64,000 bases of DNA from Humidesulfovibrio sp. (lineage in GTDB: Bacteria; Desulfobacterota; Desulfovibrionia; Desulfovibrionales; Desulfovibrionaceae): NCBI RefSeq assembly GCF_030689645.1, contig NZ_JAUYFU010000020.1, positions 86,619-150,618 on the forward strand, in the 5' to 3' direction. This document shows, piece after piece, positions 27,954 through 36,054 of this stretch. The notes under the pieces were generated by a model that saw only the letters and a program-made list of their open reading frames with translations, made no database searches and was not told the origin of the DNA. The number at the start of each line of letters is the position of its first letter. Within the stretch, counting starts at the first letter, position 1. Position numbers and translations under genes: made by a program.

Positions 27954-29135
27954 CTATTCTTCCAAAAGTTTCAGGCAGGCCGTTGTCCCAGCCTCGAAGT
28001 CCGAACCGCCGAAAAGCTCCAGCACCGGTACGCCGGAAAGGGCTTCCAGGCACTCACTAGCCGTAAGCCGCGCGGTCTCAAGGGCCTGCGGCAGATAAAA
28101 CGCGCCGGGCGGCTTGCGGAAAGCCTCCAGCAGATCCGGGCGGCTCGCCAGGTCCACGCGCCGGGCCTGCATGGGGCCGCCGCCGTGCCGCCAGTTGAGC
28201 ACCGCCAAACCGGACAGGGGCGCGGCCAGCCGGAACCGCGAACCCTTCGCGTTTTTCATGGACGTTGCGGCGTCCGCCAACTCGTCCGCAGCGCCAAAGC
28301 ACTCGCCGATGACCGCGTCGAATTTGTCTTCTACCGCATACAGGGCCGCAGGGGGCAGGGCCGCATAGGCGCGGCGCAGGCCGGGCGGCAGGGCGCAAGC
28401 CAGCAGCGGGGCCAGGTCCGGGTTGCCGAGGGCCGTGCCGGGGTTCAGCCGCGGGTGTTTGGGAATGCCGTGCAGCACGGGACGGGCCTGTGTTTTCGGC
28501 TCCACAAGCACCCGGTCGTTGCTCAAGAAATCGCAGCCCTGCGCCACCAGATGCAAGGCCAGGGTGCTTTTCCCCATGCCCGCGAACCCGCACAGGGCGA
28601 GCCCCAGCGCGCCTTTCACCACGCCGCTTGCGTGGCCGAGGATCCAGCCCTGCGCCACGCGGCGCTCCATGTACCGGGCGCAAAGAAAATTCACCAGCTG
28701 GTTGCGGTTCTGCGCGCACGGCCCAACGGCGATGTTGACGCTTCCGCTGGCGCTCTGGCCGTCTGCGTGCCCGAAGACAAAGAGCATGCCTGTGGCCTGC
28801 TTGCGCACCACGCGCCCCCCGCCGGCCGCTAAACCTAAGCCTGCCAGATCGGCGCAACGTTCCTTGTCCGGCTTCTTGCCCGGCAGATGAGGCCGCACGG
28901 CCAGCTCCACCGGAGGCGTCTCCGCAGGCCCGTCCAGAAACAGGAAGTCCAGGTTAGCCCCACCGGAGTCCTCGACGATAAAAGGCGCGAAGTAGCGGCG
29001 CAGGTCGTCGATGATGGCGGCGGAATTGGAGCGCACAGAGAGGGTCAGCTCCTCCAGGCGCAGGCGCAGGCCAAAAGGCGCTGCTGCGCGCCCGGACAAC
29101 TGCCGGGCCAGATCTTCAAAAGGAGGCGCGCTCAC
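27954..29135 (-). CDS. HprK-related kinase (HprK-related kinase B family, GAK-like system)
   Basis: A 393-residue protein. The C-terminal half resembles the P-loop kinase core of HPr kinase/phosphorylase, with Walker A GFAGMGKST at 183-191 and the motif DFLSNDRVLV at 202-211. HprK has DD where this protein has ND, so the chemistry may differ. The N-terminal 170 residues are not HprK-like and may bind substrate. GTG start overlaps the ATP-grasp stop (GTGA), so the two are coupled. From memory, families with this name occur with an ATP-grasp enzyme and small accessory proteins as the GAK system. No phosphoacceptor is known. Confidence 0.82.
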   Translation of the reverse strand: MSAPPFEDLARQLSGRAAAPFGLRLRLEELTLSVRSNSAAIIDDLRRYFAPFIVEDSGGANLDFLFLDGPAETPPVELAVRPHLPGKKPDKERCADLAGLGLAAGGGRVVRKQATGMLFVFGHADGQSASGSVNIAVGPCAQNRNQLVNFLCARYMERRVAQGWILGHASGVVKGALGLALCGFAGMGKSTLALHLVAQGCDFLSNDRVLVEPKTQARPVLHGIPKHPRLNPGTALGNPDLAPLLACALPPGLRRAYAALPPAALYAVEDKFDAVIGECFGAADELADAATSMKNAKGSRFRLAAPLSGLAVLNWRHGGGPMQARRVDLASRPDLLEAFRKPPGAFYLPQALETARLTASECLEALSGVPVLELFGGSDFEAGTTACLKLLEE

Positions 29136-30049
29136 CGGCCCAGCTCCGCCAGGGCGTGGGCCGTGAAGGCCTGGGCCACACCAATGCCGCGCGCGGCCAT
29201 GAGCCCCCGGAAGCCGCCAAAGGCTGATACCTCAAAAATAAACGGCCCGTCTGCGGTCAGGGCCACATCCACGCAGGTGAAGTCCAGGCCGAACAGCGCT
29301 CCGGCGCGCTGCGCCAGGTCGATGATCTCCTGCGGGGGGTCGAAGGGGGCGTAGCGACCGCCCGTGGCTGTGCTGGTGCTCCACCCAGCCTCGCCGGTGA
29401 TGGAGCCCGGCTGCTGGCGCCGGGCATAAGTGCCCAGGTACTCGCCCCCCAGAAAACATATCCCAAGATCCTGCCCGCGCAGGTCGAGGGCCTTCTGAAT
29501 GTACATCACCGTGTTCTGTGCGCGGAAGCCCTCCAGCGCGCGCGCGAGTTCGCTGGGGTCCAGGGCCTCGGCGTCGATGAGCGCCATGCCGCGGGCCTTG
29601 GAGGTGAACAGGGGCTTGAGCACGGCCCGGCCATAGGCGCGCAGGGCGTCCAGGGCCTGGGCCGGGTCTTCGGTTATGGTGGTGGGCGGCAGGGGCATGC
29701 CAGCGCCTGCCAGGGTCACAGTGCAGGCGAGCCGGTCCACCAGCCGCAGGATCAGCGAAGGGTCGGAAAAGCAGCGCACACCGCGCGCGGCGGGAATGCG
29801 CAGCATCTCCAGCCGGTCGATCATCTGCGGAGAGTAGCCCTTTGCGACCTTCTTGATGCACAGGGCGTCCAGGCCGCAAAGGTCCACGGCGTTGCCGTGC
29901 TGGTCCGGGCAGACGAGCGCGCCCGCGTCAAGATCCAGCCGCGCCCGGTCCAGGTCCACCAGAAGGCGCTCCCCGGTGGCCCGGCCCACTGCGTCGGCCA
30001 GGGCCTCGGATGACCAGGCCCCGTGGATTCCCACCACTGCTATGCGCAT
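29132..30049 (-). CDS. ATP-grasp ligase (GAK-system type, RimK-like)
   Basis: A 305-residue ATP-grasp enzyme. The fold is seen from the central VLKPLFTSKARGM nucleotide-binding lysines and the C-terminal metal-site stretch FIFEVSAFGGFRG, where RimK relatives have E-V-N. Here the Asn is Ser. ATP-grasp ligases of this group join a carboxylate to an amine through an acyl phosphate, so an amino acid or peptide tag is the natural guess for its product. It lies between the PhoU-APH gene (20 bases) and the HprK-related gene (4-base overlap). Confidence 0.82.
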   Translation of the reverse strand: MRIAVVGIHGAWSSEALADAVGRATGERLLVDLDRARLDLDAGALVCPDQHGNAVDLCGLDALCIKKVAKGYSPQMIDRLEMLRIPAARGVRCFSDPSLILRLVDRLACTVTLAGAGMPLPPTTITEDPAQALDALRAYGRAVLKPLFTSKARGMALIDAEALDPSELARALEGFRAQNTVMYIQKALDLRGQDLGICFLGGEYLGTYARRQQPGSITGEAGWSTSTATGGRYAPFDPPQEIIDLAQRAGALFGLDFTCVDVALTADGPFIFEVSAFGGFRGLMAARGIGVAQAFTAHALAELGR

Positions 30050-30069
30050 TACCTGCCTTCCTCCCCGGC

Positions 30070-31725
30070 CTAGTAGAACAGGATGGGCCTGGGCAGACGG
30101 TAGTCCTCCCAGGGCTTGCCCTGGTGGGCCGCCAGGCCTTCCATGAGATAATGGGCGCGCAGGAACATTTCCCGTGCAAAGTCGTAGTTGAGTTCGAAGC
30201 GCGTGCTGGTGGTGAGGGAGCGCGCAAGCCCCAAGGCCAGCCGGGCCTGCCAGGCGCCGTCGCCAATGTCGTCGGCGAAATCGCGCGAGTAGTCGTAGAA
30301 TGAGGCGATCATGTGGTTGATGCGCCGCCGCAGGCCCGGCTCGAAGATGGGCATGCGGAAGAAGGAGACGAGAAACACCGAGGTGTCCTGGATGAAGTCG
30401 CCTCGGCGGGTGCGGTGCAGGTCCACGTAGTGCATGCGCGGCGCGGCCTGATCGAACACGATGTTGTTGGCGTTGAAGTCGCCATGCAGCAGCACGGTCA
30501 TGGGCGCGCGCAGGCAGGCCTCAATGTCGCAGCACTGGGCGATGAGCTCGTCGGTGCTGGGAATGGCCACCGGGCCAAGGGTGCGCGCCGGGCGGAAGAA
30601 GTCCGGGTGCACGTGGCGCACGGCCGCCATGCGGTCCTTGAGCTGGCCCATGGCGCCCAGCGGAGCCTCGCCCATTTCCAGGGTGGAGCGCCAGATGTCG
30701 CCAACGGTCTGCTCGAACACGAAGATGGCGTCCTCAAGGATGTCCTCGCTGGCGGTGAGCACCACCTCGGTCCAGGTGCAGCCGGGCAAGAACTCCACCA
30801 GCATGGAGGCGCTGTCGCCCTCCTCGTGGTAGCTGAAGATGCGCGGCCCGGTGCCCGGCGAGACCCGTGCCCAAAGCTCCAGATTCTCGCGCTCGCGGCG
30901 GATCTTCTTGATGTTGCCTTCCTTGAAGATGCCGCCCTGGGTCGGGTCGAGGGGCGCGCCGGCCTGCGCCTCCCTGGTGCTCACCCGTCCGATGCGGCAG
31001 CCGGAGCGGGTGCCCCAGATGGAGCGGAAGTCGATGTCGTCCAGATCGCCCTCGAAGCCGGTCTTGGAGAGGGTTTGCTGCAGGGCTTGGAACTGCTCGA
31101 TCTTGATCTTCTCGCCGATGACGGAGAAGAGCAGGGCCTCGCCGATGTTCAGAAGCGAGTCGCCGATGCGCTCCAGATAGCGGAAGAGGAAGATGGCCGT
31201 GACGCCGTTCTGCACGTCGCGCCCCTGGCGCAGCTCCTCCATCAGCGCGTCGAATGCCTCCTTGTACAGGCGGTCCAGATCGAACTCCGCCCGGCAGATG
31301 CCCAAGGCCCCGTTGACGTCGGCCCGCGAGCGTACTTCAAGAATGCGCGAAAGCCCTTCCTGGATGATGTCGAACAACGGGCCGGGATTCTGGCGCACCA
31401 GCACCGAGAGGTCCTTCAGGTAGCGCATCTGCCCTGCGATGTTTACGCAATAGTCGGCAATGCGCTCCAGGTTGGCGGAAATGATCTGCAAACCGCGGAT
31501 GCGGTCGATGTCGCGCTTGGACAGGCCGCGCCCGCTGTGAATGCGGGAGTAGCACTTGTCCTCCACGATGTCCTTCAGGTTGTCGATGTAGCCGTCGCGG
31601 GAGACCACCTTGTCGTAGCCCGCGTGGGTGGGCGCGGACACGAAGGCGCGGGTCTCGCTCATCTGGCTGGTGACTTCGAGCACCAGGAAGCGGAAATTCT
31701 CCTCCAAACCCTCAAGGCCGTTCAT
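30070..31725 (-). CDS. PhoU-like domain fused to APH-type phosphotransferase
   Basis: A 551-residue fusion. The N-terminal 220 residues form two PhoU three-helix repeats with the metal motif at 85-96 (NLERIADYCVNI) and again at 181-194 (ERIGDSLLNI). The C-terminal half is an aminoglycoside-phosphotransferase-like kinase with the catalytic loop HGDFNANN at 414-421 and the metal Asp D435 (YVDLHRTRRGD). PhoU proteins normally sense phosphate status. Joined to a kinase and placed next to an ATP-grasp ligase, the protein may sense phosphate and phosphorylate a small substrate. It follows the amphi-Trp gene by one base. Confidence 0.85.
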   Translation of the reverse strand: MNGLEGLEENFRFLVLEVTSQMSETRAFVSAPTHAGYDKVVSRDGYIDNLKDIVEDKCYSRIHSGRGLSKRDIDRIRGLQIISANLERIADYCVNIAGQMRYLKDLSVLVRQNPGPLFDIIQEGLSRILEVRSRADVNGALGICRAEFDLDRLYKEAFDALMEELRQGRDVQNGVTAIFLFRYLERIGDSLLNIGEALLFSVIGEKIKIEQFQALQQTLSKTGFEGDLDDIDFRSIWGTRSGCRIGRVSTREAQAGAPLDPTQGGIFKEGNIKKIRRERENLELWARVSPGTGPRIFSYHEEGDSASMLVEFLPGCTWTEVVLTASEDILEDAIFVFEQTVGDIWRSTLEMGEAPLGAMGQLKDRMAAVRHVHPDFFRPARTLGPVAIPSTDELIAQCCDIEACLRAPMTVLLHGDFNANNIVFDQAAPRMHYVDLHRTRRGDFIQDTSVFLVSFFRMPIFEPGLRRRINHMIASFYDYSRDFADDIGDGAWQARLALGLARSLTTSTRFELNYDFAREMFLRAHYLMEGLAAHQGKPWEDYRLPRPILFY

Positions 31726-31726
31726 G

Positions 31727-31999
31727 TCAGGCCTCGATCTTCAGGGTTTCTCCGGCCTTGGGCGCGTCGTCTTCCGGGCAGCGCCAGGCGATGGTCAGCG
31801 CCAGCCGGCCAGAGCCGCCGCGCTTCCTTGCCTTCACGGTGAAGGTCAAAAGCTCCGCAGGCTGGAGCACGAACTCCTCCTGCCCGGCGGCCACCACCAG
31901 ACGGCCCTTGCGCAAGCCCTCCATGACGGCTTCCAGATACTTGCGGATGCTCTCTGCATCCTGCATGGATTCAAACACGAACTTCTGGTCGTAGCCCAT
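31727..31999 (-). CDS. Amphi-Trp domain protein
   Basis: A 90-residue protein matching the small amphi-Trp domain: an N-terminal helix with SIRKYLEAVMEGLRKGR and a C-terminal strand with a conserved Trp (LALTIAWR). The function of the domain is unknown. It is separated by one base from the PhoU-APH gene and 20 bases from the PHP-like gene, so it belongs to the same translational unit. The N-terminal part of the XXXCH protein at 33220-33888 looks like a distant second copy of this domain. Confidence 0.8.
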   Translation of the reverse strand: MGYDQKFVFESMQDAESIRKYLEAVMEGLRKGRLVVAAGQEEFVLQPAELLTFTVKARKRGGSGRLALTIAWRCPEDDAPKAGETLKIEA

Positions 32000-32019
32000 G
32001 TGGCCCCCTTCTCCCCTGC

Positions 32020-33180
32020 CTAGCCGTCAAGCCGGGCGCTGTATTCCTCAATGACCCGCGCGCGGTCCATGTCCGCCACGATGAGCTTCTTGCCGATGGA
32101 CAGATCGTCCCAGGCTGGCTGCAGCCCGATTTCACGCCGGGCTTTGTTTGGATCGGTCCCGCTGCGCACTGGCAGGGTTTTTTCGCCCATGTGGGTGTCG
32201 TCGCCCATGAACACCAGCATGCGGCGCTCGCCGTTGCCGCGCCGCCGGTTCTTCTCGTACAGCACCGAGATGAGAAACTCCGTGTAGCGCTGTGACTGCG
32301 GGTTCCACACCTCGTAGCCGTCCACGTCGTAGCTGGCCAGCAGTATGGGCCAGAACTGCTCCGGGTGGGGGATGACCACCCCGCCGCCGATGCCGCGCAC
32401 CTCTTCAATAAATTCCGTGGTGCGGTAAAAATACGTGAGCGGGAACTGCGTCTTGACCACAGCCTTGACCTCTTTCAGGAACACCTGCACGCGGTTTGCC
32501 GCCGCATCGCCCAGCAGCGGGCGCAGGCCGTCCACAAAGTTGCGCACCAACTTGTTCTTGATGGCGTCCACCGACATGTCGCCCGCATGTCGTTCCAGCA
32601 GGGCCTCAAGCTTCAGGCAGCAGATGCGCGCCAAGGCCACCACTGTCTCGTCCGAGCCTGACTCCTTGGCCGCATGGGCCAGGCGCTCCTCGTCGGGTTT
32701 CGTCACCGTGGTCAGATAGTCGATGAGCTGGCTGGAGCGGTAGGCGTGGGTGTGGGCCAGCATGCTCTTCAGCACATGGGCGTCCCGCAGTTTCTCCGTG
32801 CGGAAGTGCAGCAAAAGCTGCACCTTTTGGTTGAACCCGCGCGAGTAGCAGTCCACCTCCACCCCGGTGTATGGCCCGTACTCCATAAGTACGTTGTGCT
32901 GGGTGGGAATGATGAGGCTTTTGCGCATGGCCGGGTAGCTGGCCTCGATGCGTTGCTTGATGAGCGGCAGGGGCACATGCTCCGGGTGCCAGTGCACGGC
33001 CAGCACAGAGTCCTGGGCGGGCTGCACCGCGCCGGGGGTAAGGATGCGCCTCTCAGCCTCGGCGTCCAGGCTGGTGTCGACAAGGGCGGCGAAGAGCCGT
33101 TCGTCGAACTCCGTCACGTCCGCAGTGAGGGTTTCCGGGGCCGGGGCCTCCGCAGGCTGGCGATGCTGTTCGCGTTTCAT
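32020..33180 (-). CDS. PHP-like metal-dependent hydrolase of a GAK-like cassette
   Basis: A 386-residue protein that I do not recognise with certainty. Its His/Asp spacing suggests a PHP-type phosphoesterase fold: VHWHPEHV near the N-terminus, GGGVVIPHPEQF in the middle, DGYEVWN and then MGDDTHMG, which resemble PHP motifs I, III and IV. It does not look like the CofD-type protein expected in the GAK system. The ATG follows AAGGAGCACGG. It lies 39 bases after the XXXCH gene and 20 before the amphi-Trp gene. Confidence 0.55.
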   Translation of the reverse strand: MKREQHRQPAEAPAPETLTADVTEFDERLFAALVDTSLDAEAERRILTPGAVQPAQDSVLAVHWHPEHVPLPLIKQRIEASYPAMRKSLIIPTQHNVLMEYGPYTGVEVDCYSRGFNQKVQLLLHFRTEKLRDAHVLKSMLAHTHAYRSSQLIDYLTTVTKPDEERLAHAAKESGSDETVVALARICCLKLEALLERHAGDMSVDAIKNKLVRNFVDGLRPLLGDAAANRVQVFLKEVKAVVKTQFPLTYFYRTTEFIEEVRGIGGGVVIPHPEQFWPILLASYDVDGYEVWNPQSQRYTEFLISVLYEKNRRRGNGERRMLVFMGDDTHMGEKTLPVRSGTDPNKARREIGLQPAWDDLSIGKKLIVADMDRARVIEEYSARLDG

Positions 33181-33219
33181 CCGTGCTCCTTGCCCGCCGG
33201 ATGCGGCAGGGCGAAAATA

Positions 33220-33888
33220 TCACCGAAACTGGGCGTGACAGGCGGACTTGCGGCGCTCCAGGCGCGCAAGCACCTCGGAAAACGCCGCCGCGTCGCGGGC
33301 GCTCACGGCCCGGCGCAGGGCGCGTGCATCCTCAAGATAAGCCGAGTTGGCCTGCCTGAGCTCTGCGGCTTCCGGCCCGCCTGCGCCCTTGAGGGGCTGG
33401 GCCGTTTCAGCCATGGACTCGCCCAAGGCCAAAAAAGACTCCACAACGTCCTGGGCAGGCATGCGGCCTTCCTCCGCAGCCTTGCGCAAGGCCTTGTAGT
33501 CCGCCTGCAGGGCCTTCTTGAGCTGACGGTACTTCTCTCGCCCGCGGGCTGCGGCGTCCGCCGCCTTGGGATCGCCCTGGGCCTTGGCGGGTGCCTGGGC
33601 GTGAACTGTTGCCGCCGGACTGGAAATCGTGCCCGCCACATGCTTCTTCGTGGGCACGCGCAGCTCGGGGCCGCCCTTGGCCTTGAGCTTGAGCGTGAAG
33701 CCTTGGCCCGCGCCATCGGCGGCGGCCACCAGCACCAGCTTGCGCAGCTCCCCGTCCCGTCCGCTTGCCGGCAGTCCCGCCAGTTCGCCGGACTGTGGTG
33801 CGCCGGACTCCAGCGCGTCGGCCAGGGCGCGCAGAAAACGCGGCAGATCGGCGGCATCAAGATCCGTCTCAAGCTTCCAGGAGCTCAT
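33220..33888 (-). CDS. GAK-system XXXCH protein (amphi-Trp-like N-terminus, cytochrome c'-like helical C-terminus)
   Basis: A 222-residue protein. The N-terminal 80 residues have the helix RFLRALADALESG and a strand pattern like an amphi-Trp domain. A linker rich in Ala and Gln leads to a helical bundle (about 120-222) that ends in KSACHAQFR, with C217 and H218. Cytochrome c' has CxxCH at this point, and here only the CH remains, which is the reason for the XXXCH name. No signal peptide is visible, so covalent heme attachment in the periplasm is unlikely. It is preceded by GGAGGG and is the second gene of the operon. Confidence 0.8.
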   Translation of the reverse strand: MSSWKLETDLDAADLPRFLRALADALESGAPQSGELAGLPASGRDGELRKLVLVAAADGAGQGFTLKLKAKGGPELRVPTKKHVAGTISSPAATVHAQAPAKAQGDPKAADAAARGREKYRQLKKALQADYKALRKAAEEGRMPAQDVVESFLALGESMAETAQPLKGAGGPEAAELRQANSAYLEDARALRRAVSARDAAAFSEVLARLERRKSACHAQFR

Positions 33889-33942
33889 GCGCCCTCCCTT
33901 CTTCTCCAGCTCTTTCGCTTGGCTTTTGCCGCATTTGCCATG

Positions 33943-34506
33943 CTACGAGATTCGGCCCCGCCCGGCAACCGTCCGGCGGATGCCGCCCAGGCGCTCGATC
34001 TCGACCAGGGCCAGCTCCACCAGCTCCGGCAGGGGCGCTTCAGCCGGGAGCACCACATGGGCGCAGGAAAGGTACAGCGCGCCGCGCTCGGCCAGCACCT
34101 GGCTCACCTCGTCCACCACGCCGCCCCCGGTGAGGGTGGGCCGCTGGGCCTCCAAAGGGTTGCGCAGCAGCCGCCCGGCCAGAACCTCGGGCGAGGCCTT
34201 GAGATAGAGCACGATGCCTTTTTCCAGCAAGTCGCGGTTCTCCTGCCGCAGCACGATGCCGCCGCCGCAGGAAACCACCTGCCCGGAGAACACCGCAACC
34301 TCTGCCAGGGCGATGCTTTCTGCCTCGCGGAAGGATTCCCAGCCGCCCGCGTCCACCAGCTCGGCCACGCTGCGGCCTGTGCGCAGGCGCACGCGGCGGT
34401 CCGTGTCCACAAAGGGCCGTTTGAGCCGGGCCGCCAGCTTGCGGCCCAGGGTGGTCTTGCCGCTTGCGCGCGCGCCGATGAGGTAAATATTCCGCTCGCC
34501 CGACAT
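33943..34506 (-). CDS. aroK: Shikimate kinase
   Basis: A 187-residue cytoplasmic enzyme phosphorylating shikimate at the 3-hydroxyl. The P-loop GARASGKT is at 11-18, followed by FVDTDRRV, the substrate region GGWESFREAES and CGGGIV. The ATG at 34504-34506 follows AAGGATC and starts at the family N-terminus. A longer in-frame form is not family-like and would occupy the divergent promoter region. It is first in the minus-strand operon ending with aroC. Whether it is AroK or AroL type cannot be decided from sequence alone. Confidence 0.95.
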   Translation of the reverse strand: MSGERNIYLIGARASGKTTLGRKLAARLKRPFVDTDRRVRLRTGRSVAELVDAGGWESFREAESIALAEVAVFSGQVVSCGGGIVLRQENRDLLEKGIVLYLKASPEVLAGRLLRNPLEAQRPTLTGGGVVDEVSQVLAERGALYLSCAHVVLPAEAPLPELVELALVEIERLGGIRRTVAGRGRIS

Positions 34507-34711
34507 GATCCTTGGCCCCCTCTTTCGCCTGTGATGTGCCATGGACCATAGGACAAATTCACGCCGGAGACAAACGCCATCGGCATCGCAGGCTGGCTGC
34601 TGCTGCCGGAATCCTGCGGGGTCTGCTCCGACCTTGCATATAGGGCCGCTTGCGACTAGACTGCGCCCCTCCTGGGCGCTCGAAGCCCCATCCCACACTC
34701 AAGGAACATCA
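34507..34711. other. Divergent promoter region between aroK and the YchF-like gene
   Basis: A 205-base gap with no gene. It must contain the promoter of the aroK-GAK-aroC operon on the minus strand and of the YchF-like gene on the plus strand. No strong -35/-10 pair or operator was recognised. Confidence 0.5.
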
Positions 34712-35725
34712 ATGAAAACCGCCATCTTTGGATTCTCCGGCTCCGGCAAGACCGACATGTTCGCCGCCCTTGCGGGCGAAAAGGCCGCCGTGGCCGGAAA
34801 CCGCGCCATGGTCAAAGTGCCCGAGCCGCGCCTGGACCCGCTCATCAAGCTCTTCAACCCCAAGAAGATCACCCTGAGCGAAATCGAGTACCTGGACGTG
34901 CCTGGCGGCGGCGGCAAGGGCCACGGCCTGGGCGAGCGCGTGCTGAACGACATCCGCCCCTATGACTGCCTGCTGTGCACCCTCGACGCCTTTACCGGCC
35001 TTTCCGACCCGAAGCAGCAGTACGGCGCGGTGGAGGCCGACCTCCTGGTCAGCGATCTGGCCGTCATTGAGAAGCGCCAGGAGCGCATGGCCAGCGACAA
35101 GAAGAAGAACAAGGACCTTGTCGACAACAAGGAAGAGGAATGCTTGGCCAAGGCTCGCGCCCTGCTGGAGGACGAAAAGCCCCTGCGCGTGGACCCCGCC
35201 CTGTGCGACGAGCCCTCCATGCGCGGCTACCGCTTCCTCACCGCCAAGCCCATCCTCTACGTTTGGAACGTGGCTGAAACCGCCATGGACTCCTTTGAAG
35301 TGCCCGCCGACGGCCTGGGCCAGATGCACATGAGCGTTTCCGCCCGCCTGGAGCGCGAACTGGCAGCCATCGGCGACCCCGAGGAGCGCGCCATGTTCCT
35401 CACCGACCTGGGCCTCACGGAAAGCGCCCTCGACAAGGTCATCTCGCGCACCTACAAGCTCCTGGGCCTCATGAGCTTCCTCACCGCAGGCGACAAGGAA
35501 GTGCGCTCCTGGCCCGTGCGCGTGGGCTCAACCGCCCCGGAATCCGCCGGCGTCATCCACACCGACTTCCAGAAGGGCTTCATCCGCGCAGAGGTCATCG
35601 GCTATCAGGACTTCCTCAAGGCCGGCGACTTCAAAAAAGCCAAGGAGCTGGGCCTTGCCCGCCTGGAAGGCAAGGATTATATCGTACAGGATGGCGACAT
35701 CATCGAATTCCGCTTCAACGTGTAG
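34712..35725 (+). CDS. YchF/DUF933-family NTPase
   Basis: A 337-residue protein of the Obg-related YchF group: a degenerate Walker A GFSGSGKT (7-14), a Walker B-like YLDVPGGG, and a C-terminal DUF933/TGS-like domain (about 255-337) with KEVRSWPVRVG and DYIVQDGDIIEFRFNV. True YchF has a GxPNVGKS loop, and this protein differs, so it is probably a paralogue. YchF binds ribosomes and prefers ATP over GTP. The ATG at 34712 starts the P-loop region and follows AAGGAAC. It is followed 27 bases later by a ferredoxin. Confidence 0.85.
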   Translation: MKTAIFGFSGSGKTDMFAALAGEKAAVAGNRAMVKVPEPRLDPLIKLFNPKKITLSEIEYLDVPGGGGKGHGLGERVLNDIRPYDCLLCTLDAFTGLSDPKQQYGAVEADLLVSDLAVIEKRQERMASDKKKNKDLVDNKEEECLAKARALLEDEKPLRVDPALCDEPSMRGYRFLTAKPILYVWNVAETAMDSFEVPADGLGQMHMSVSARLERELAAIGDPEERAMFLTDLGLTESALDKVISRTYKLLGLMSFLTAGDKEVRSWPVRVGSTAPESAGVIHTDFQKGFIRAEVIGYQDFLKAGDFKKAKELGLARLEGKDYIVQDGDIIEFRFNV

Positions 35726-35752
35726 CGCGCCATCCCACAAGGGAGGTCCACC

Positions 35753-35974
35753 ATGCCTGACCAGAACCTGCACGAGGTGCTCATAGACCTCTCGCGCTGC
35801 AACGCCTGCTCCGGCTGCTCCGAAATCTGCCCGGAAATCTTCGGGTGGGATGCGGACCTGGAACGGCCCTACCTGACCCGGTCCATGGCCACGCACGACG
35901 AGGTGCGGGAAGCCATCGCGCTGTGTCCCAAGCGCTGCATCACCGCTGAGGGCTGGGAAGAAGAAGACTATTAG
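35753..35974 (+). CDS. Ferredoxin, single [4Fe-4S] Desulfovibrio type
   Basis: A 73-residue electron carrier. Cys residues C16, C19, C22, C26 (CNACSGCSEICP) and C58 (LCPKRC) match ferredoxin I of sulfate reducers, in which three N-terminal Cys and one distal Cys bind one cluster and other Cys may form a disulfide. It is a soluble cytoplasmic protein. GGGAGG precedes the ATG. It may be co-transcribed with the YchF-like gene, and the small hairpin at 36003-36021 may end the transcript. Confidence 0.9.
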   Translation: MPDQNLHEVLIDLSRCNACSGCSEICPEIFGWDADLERPYLTRSMATHDEVREAIALCPKRCITAEGWEEEDY

Positions 35975-36002
35975 AACCGCGCATGAAGAGAATCATTTCT
36001 GA

Positions 36003-36021
36003 GGGGGGAATCATTCCCCCC
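36003..36021. terminator. Hairpin between the ferredoxin gene and the convergent CBS-ACT gene
   Basis: Arms GGGGGGAAT (36003-36011) and ATTCCCCCC (36013-36021), nine bases each with a very small loop. No T tract follows on either strand, so it is a weak terminator at best. Confidence 0.4.
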
Positions 36022-36054
36022 CGAAACAAATAGCTTTTGTCCCCTTTCTCTGGC

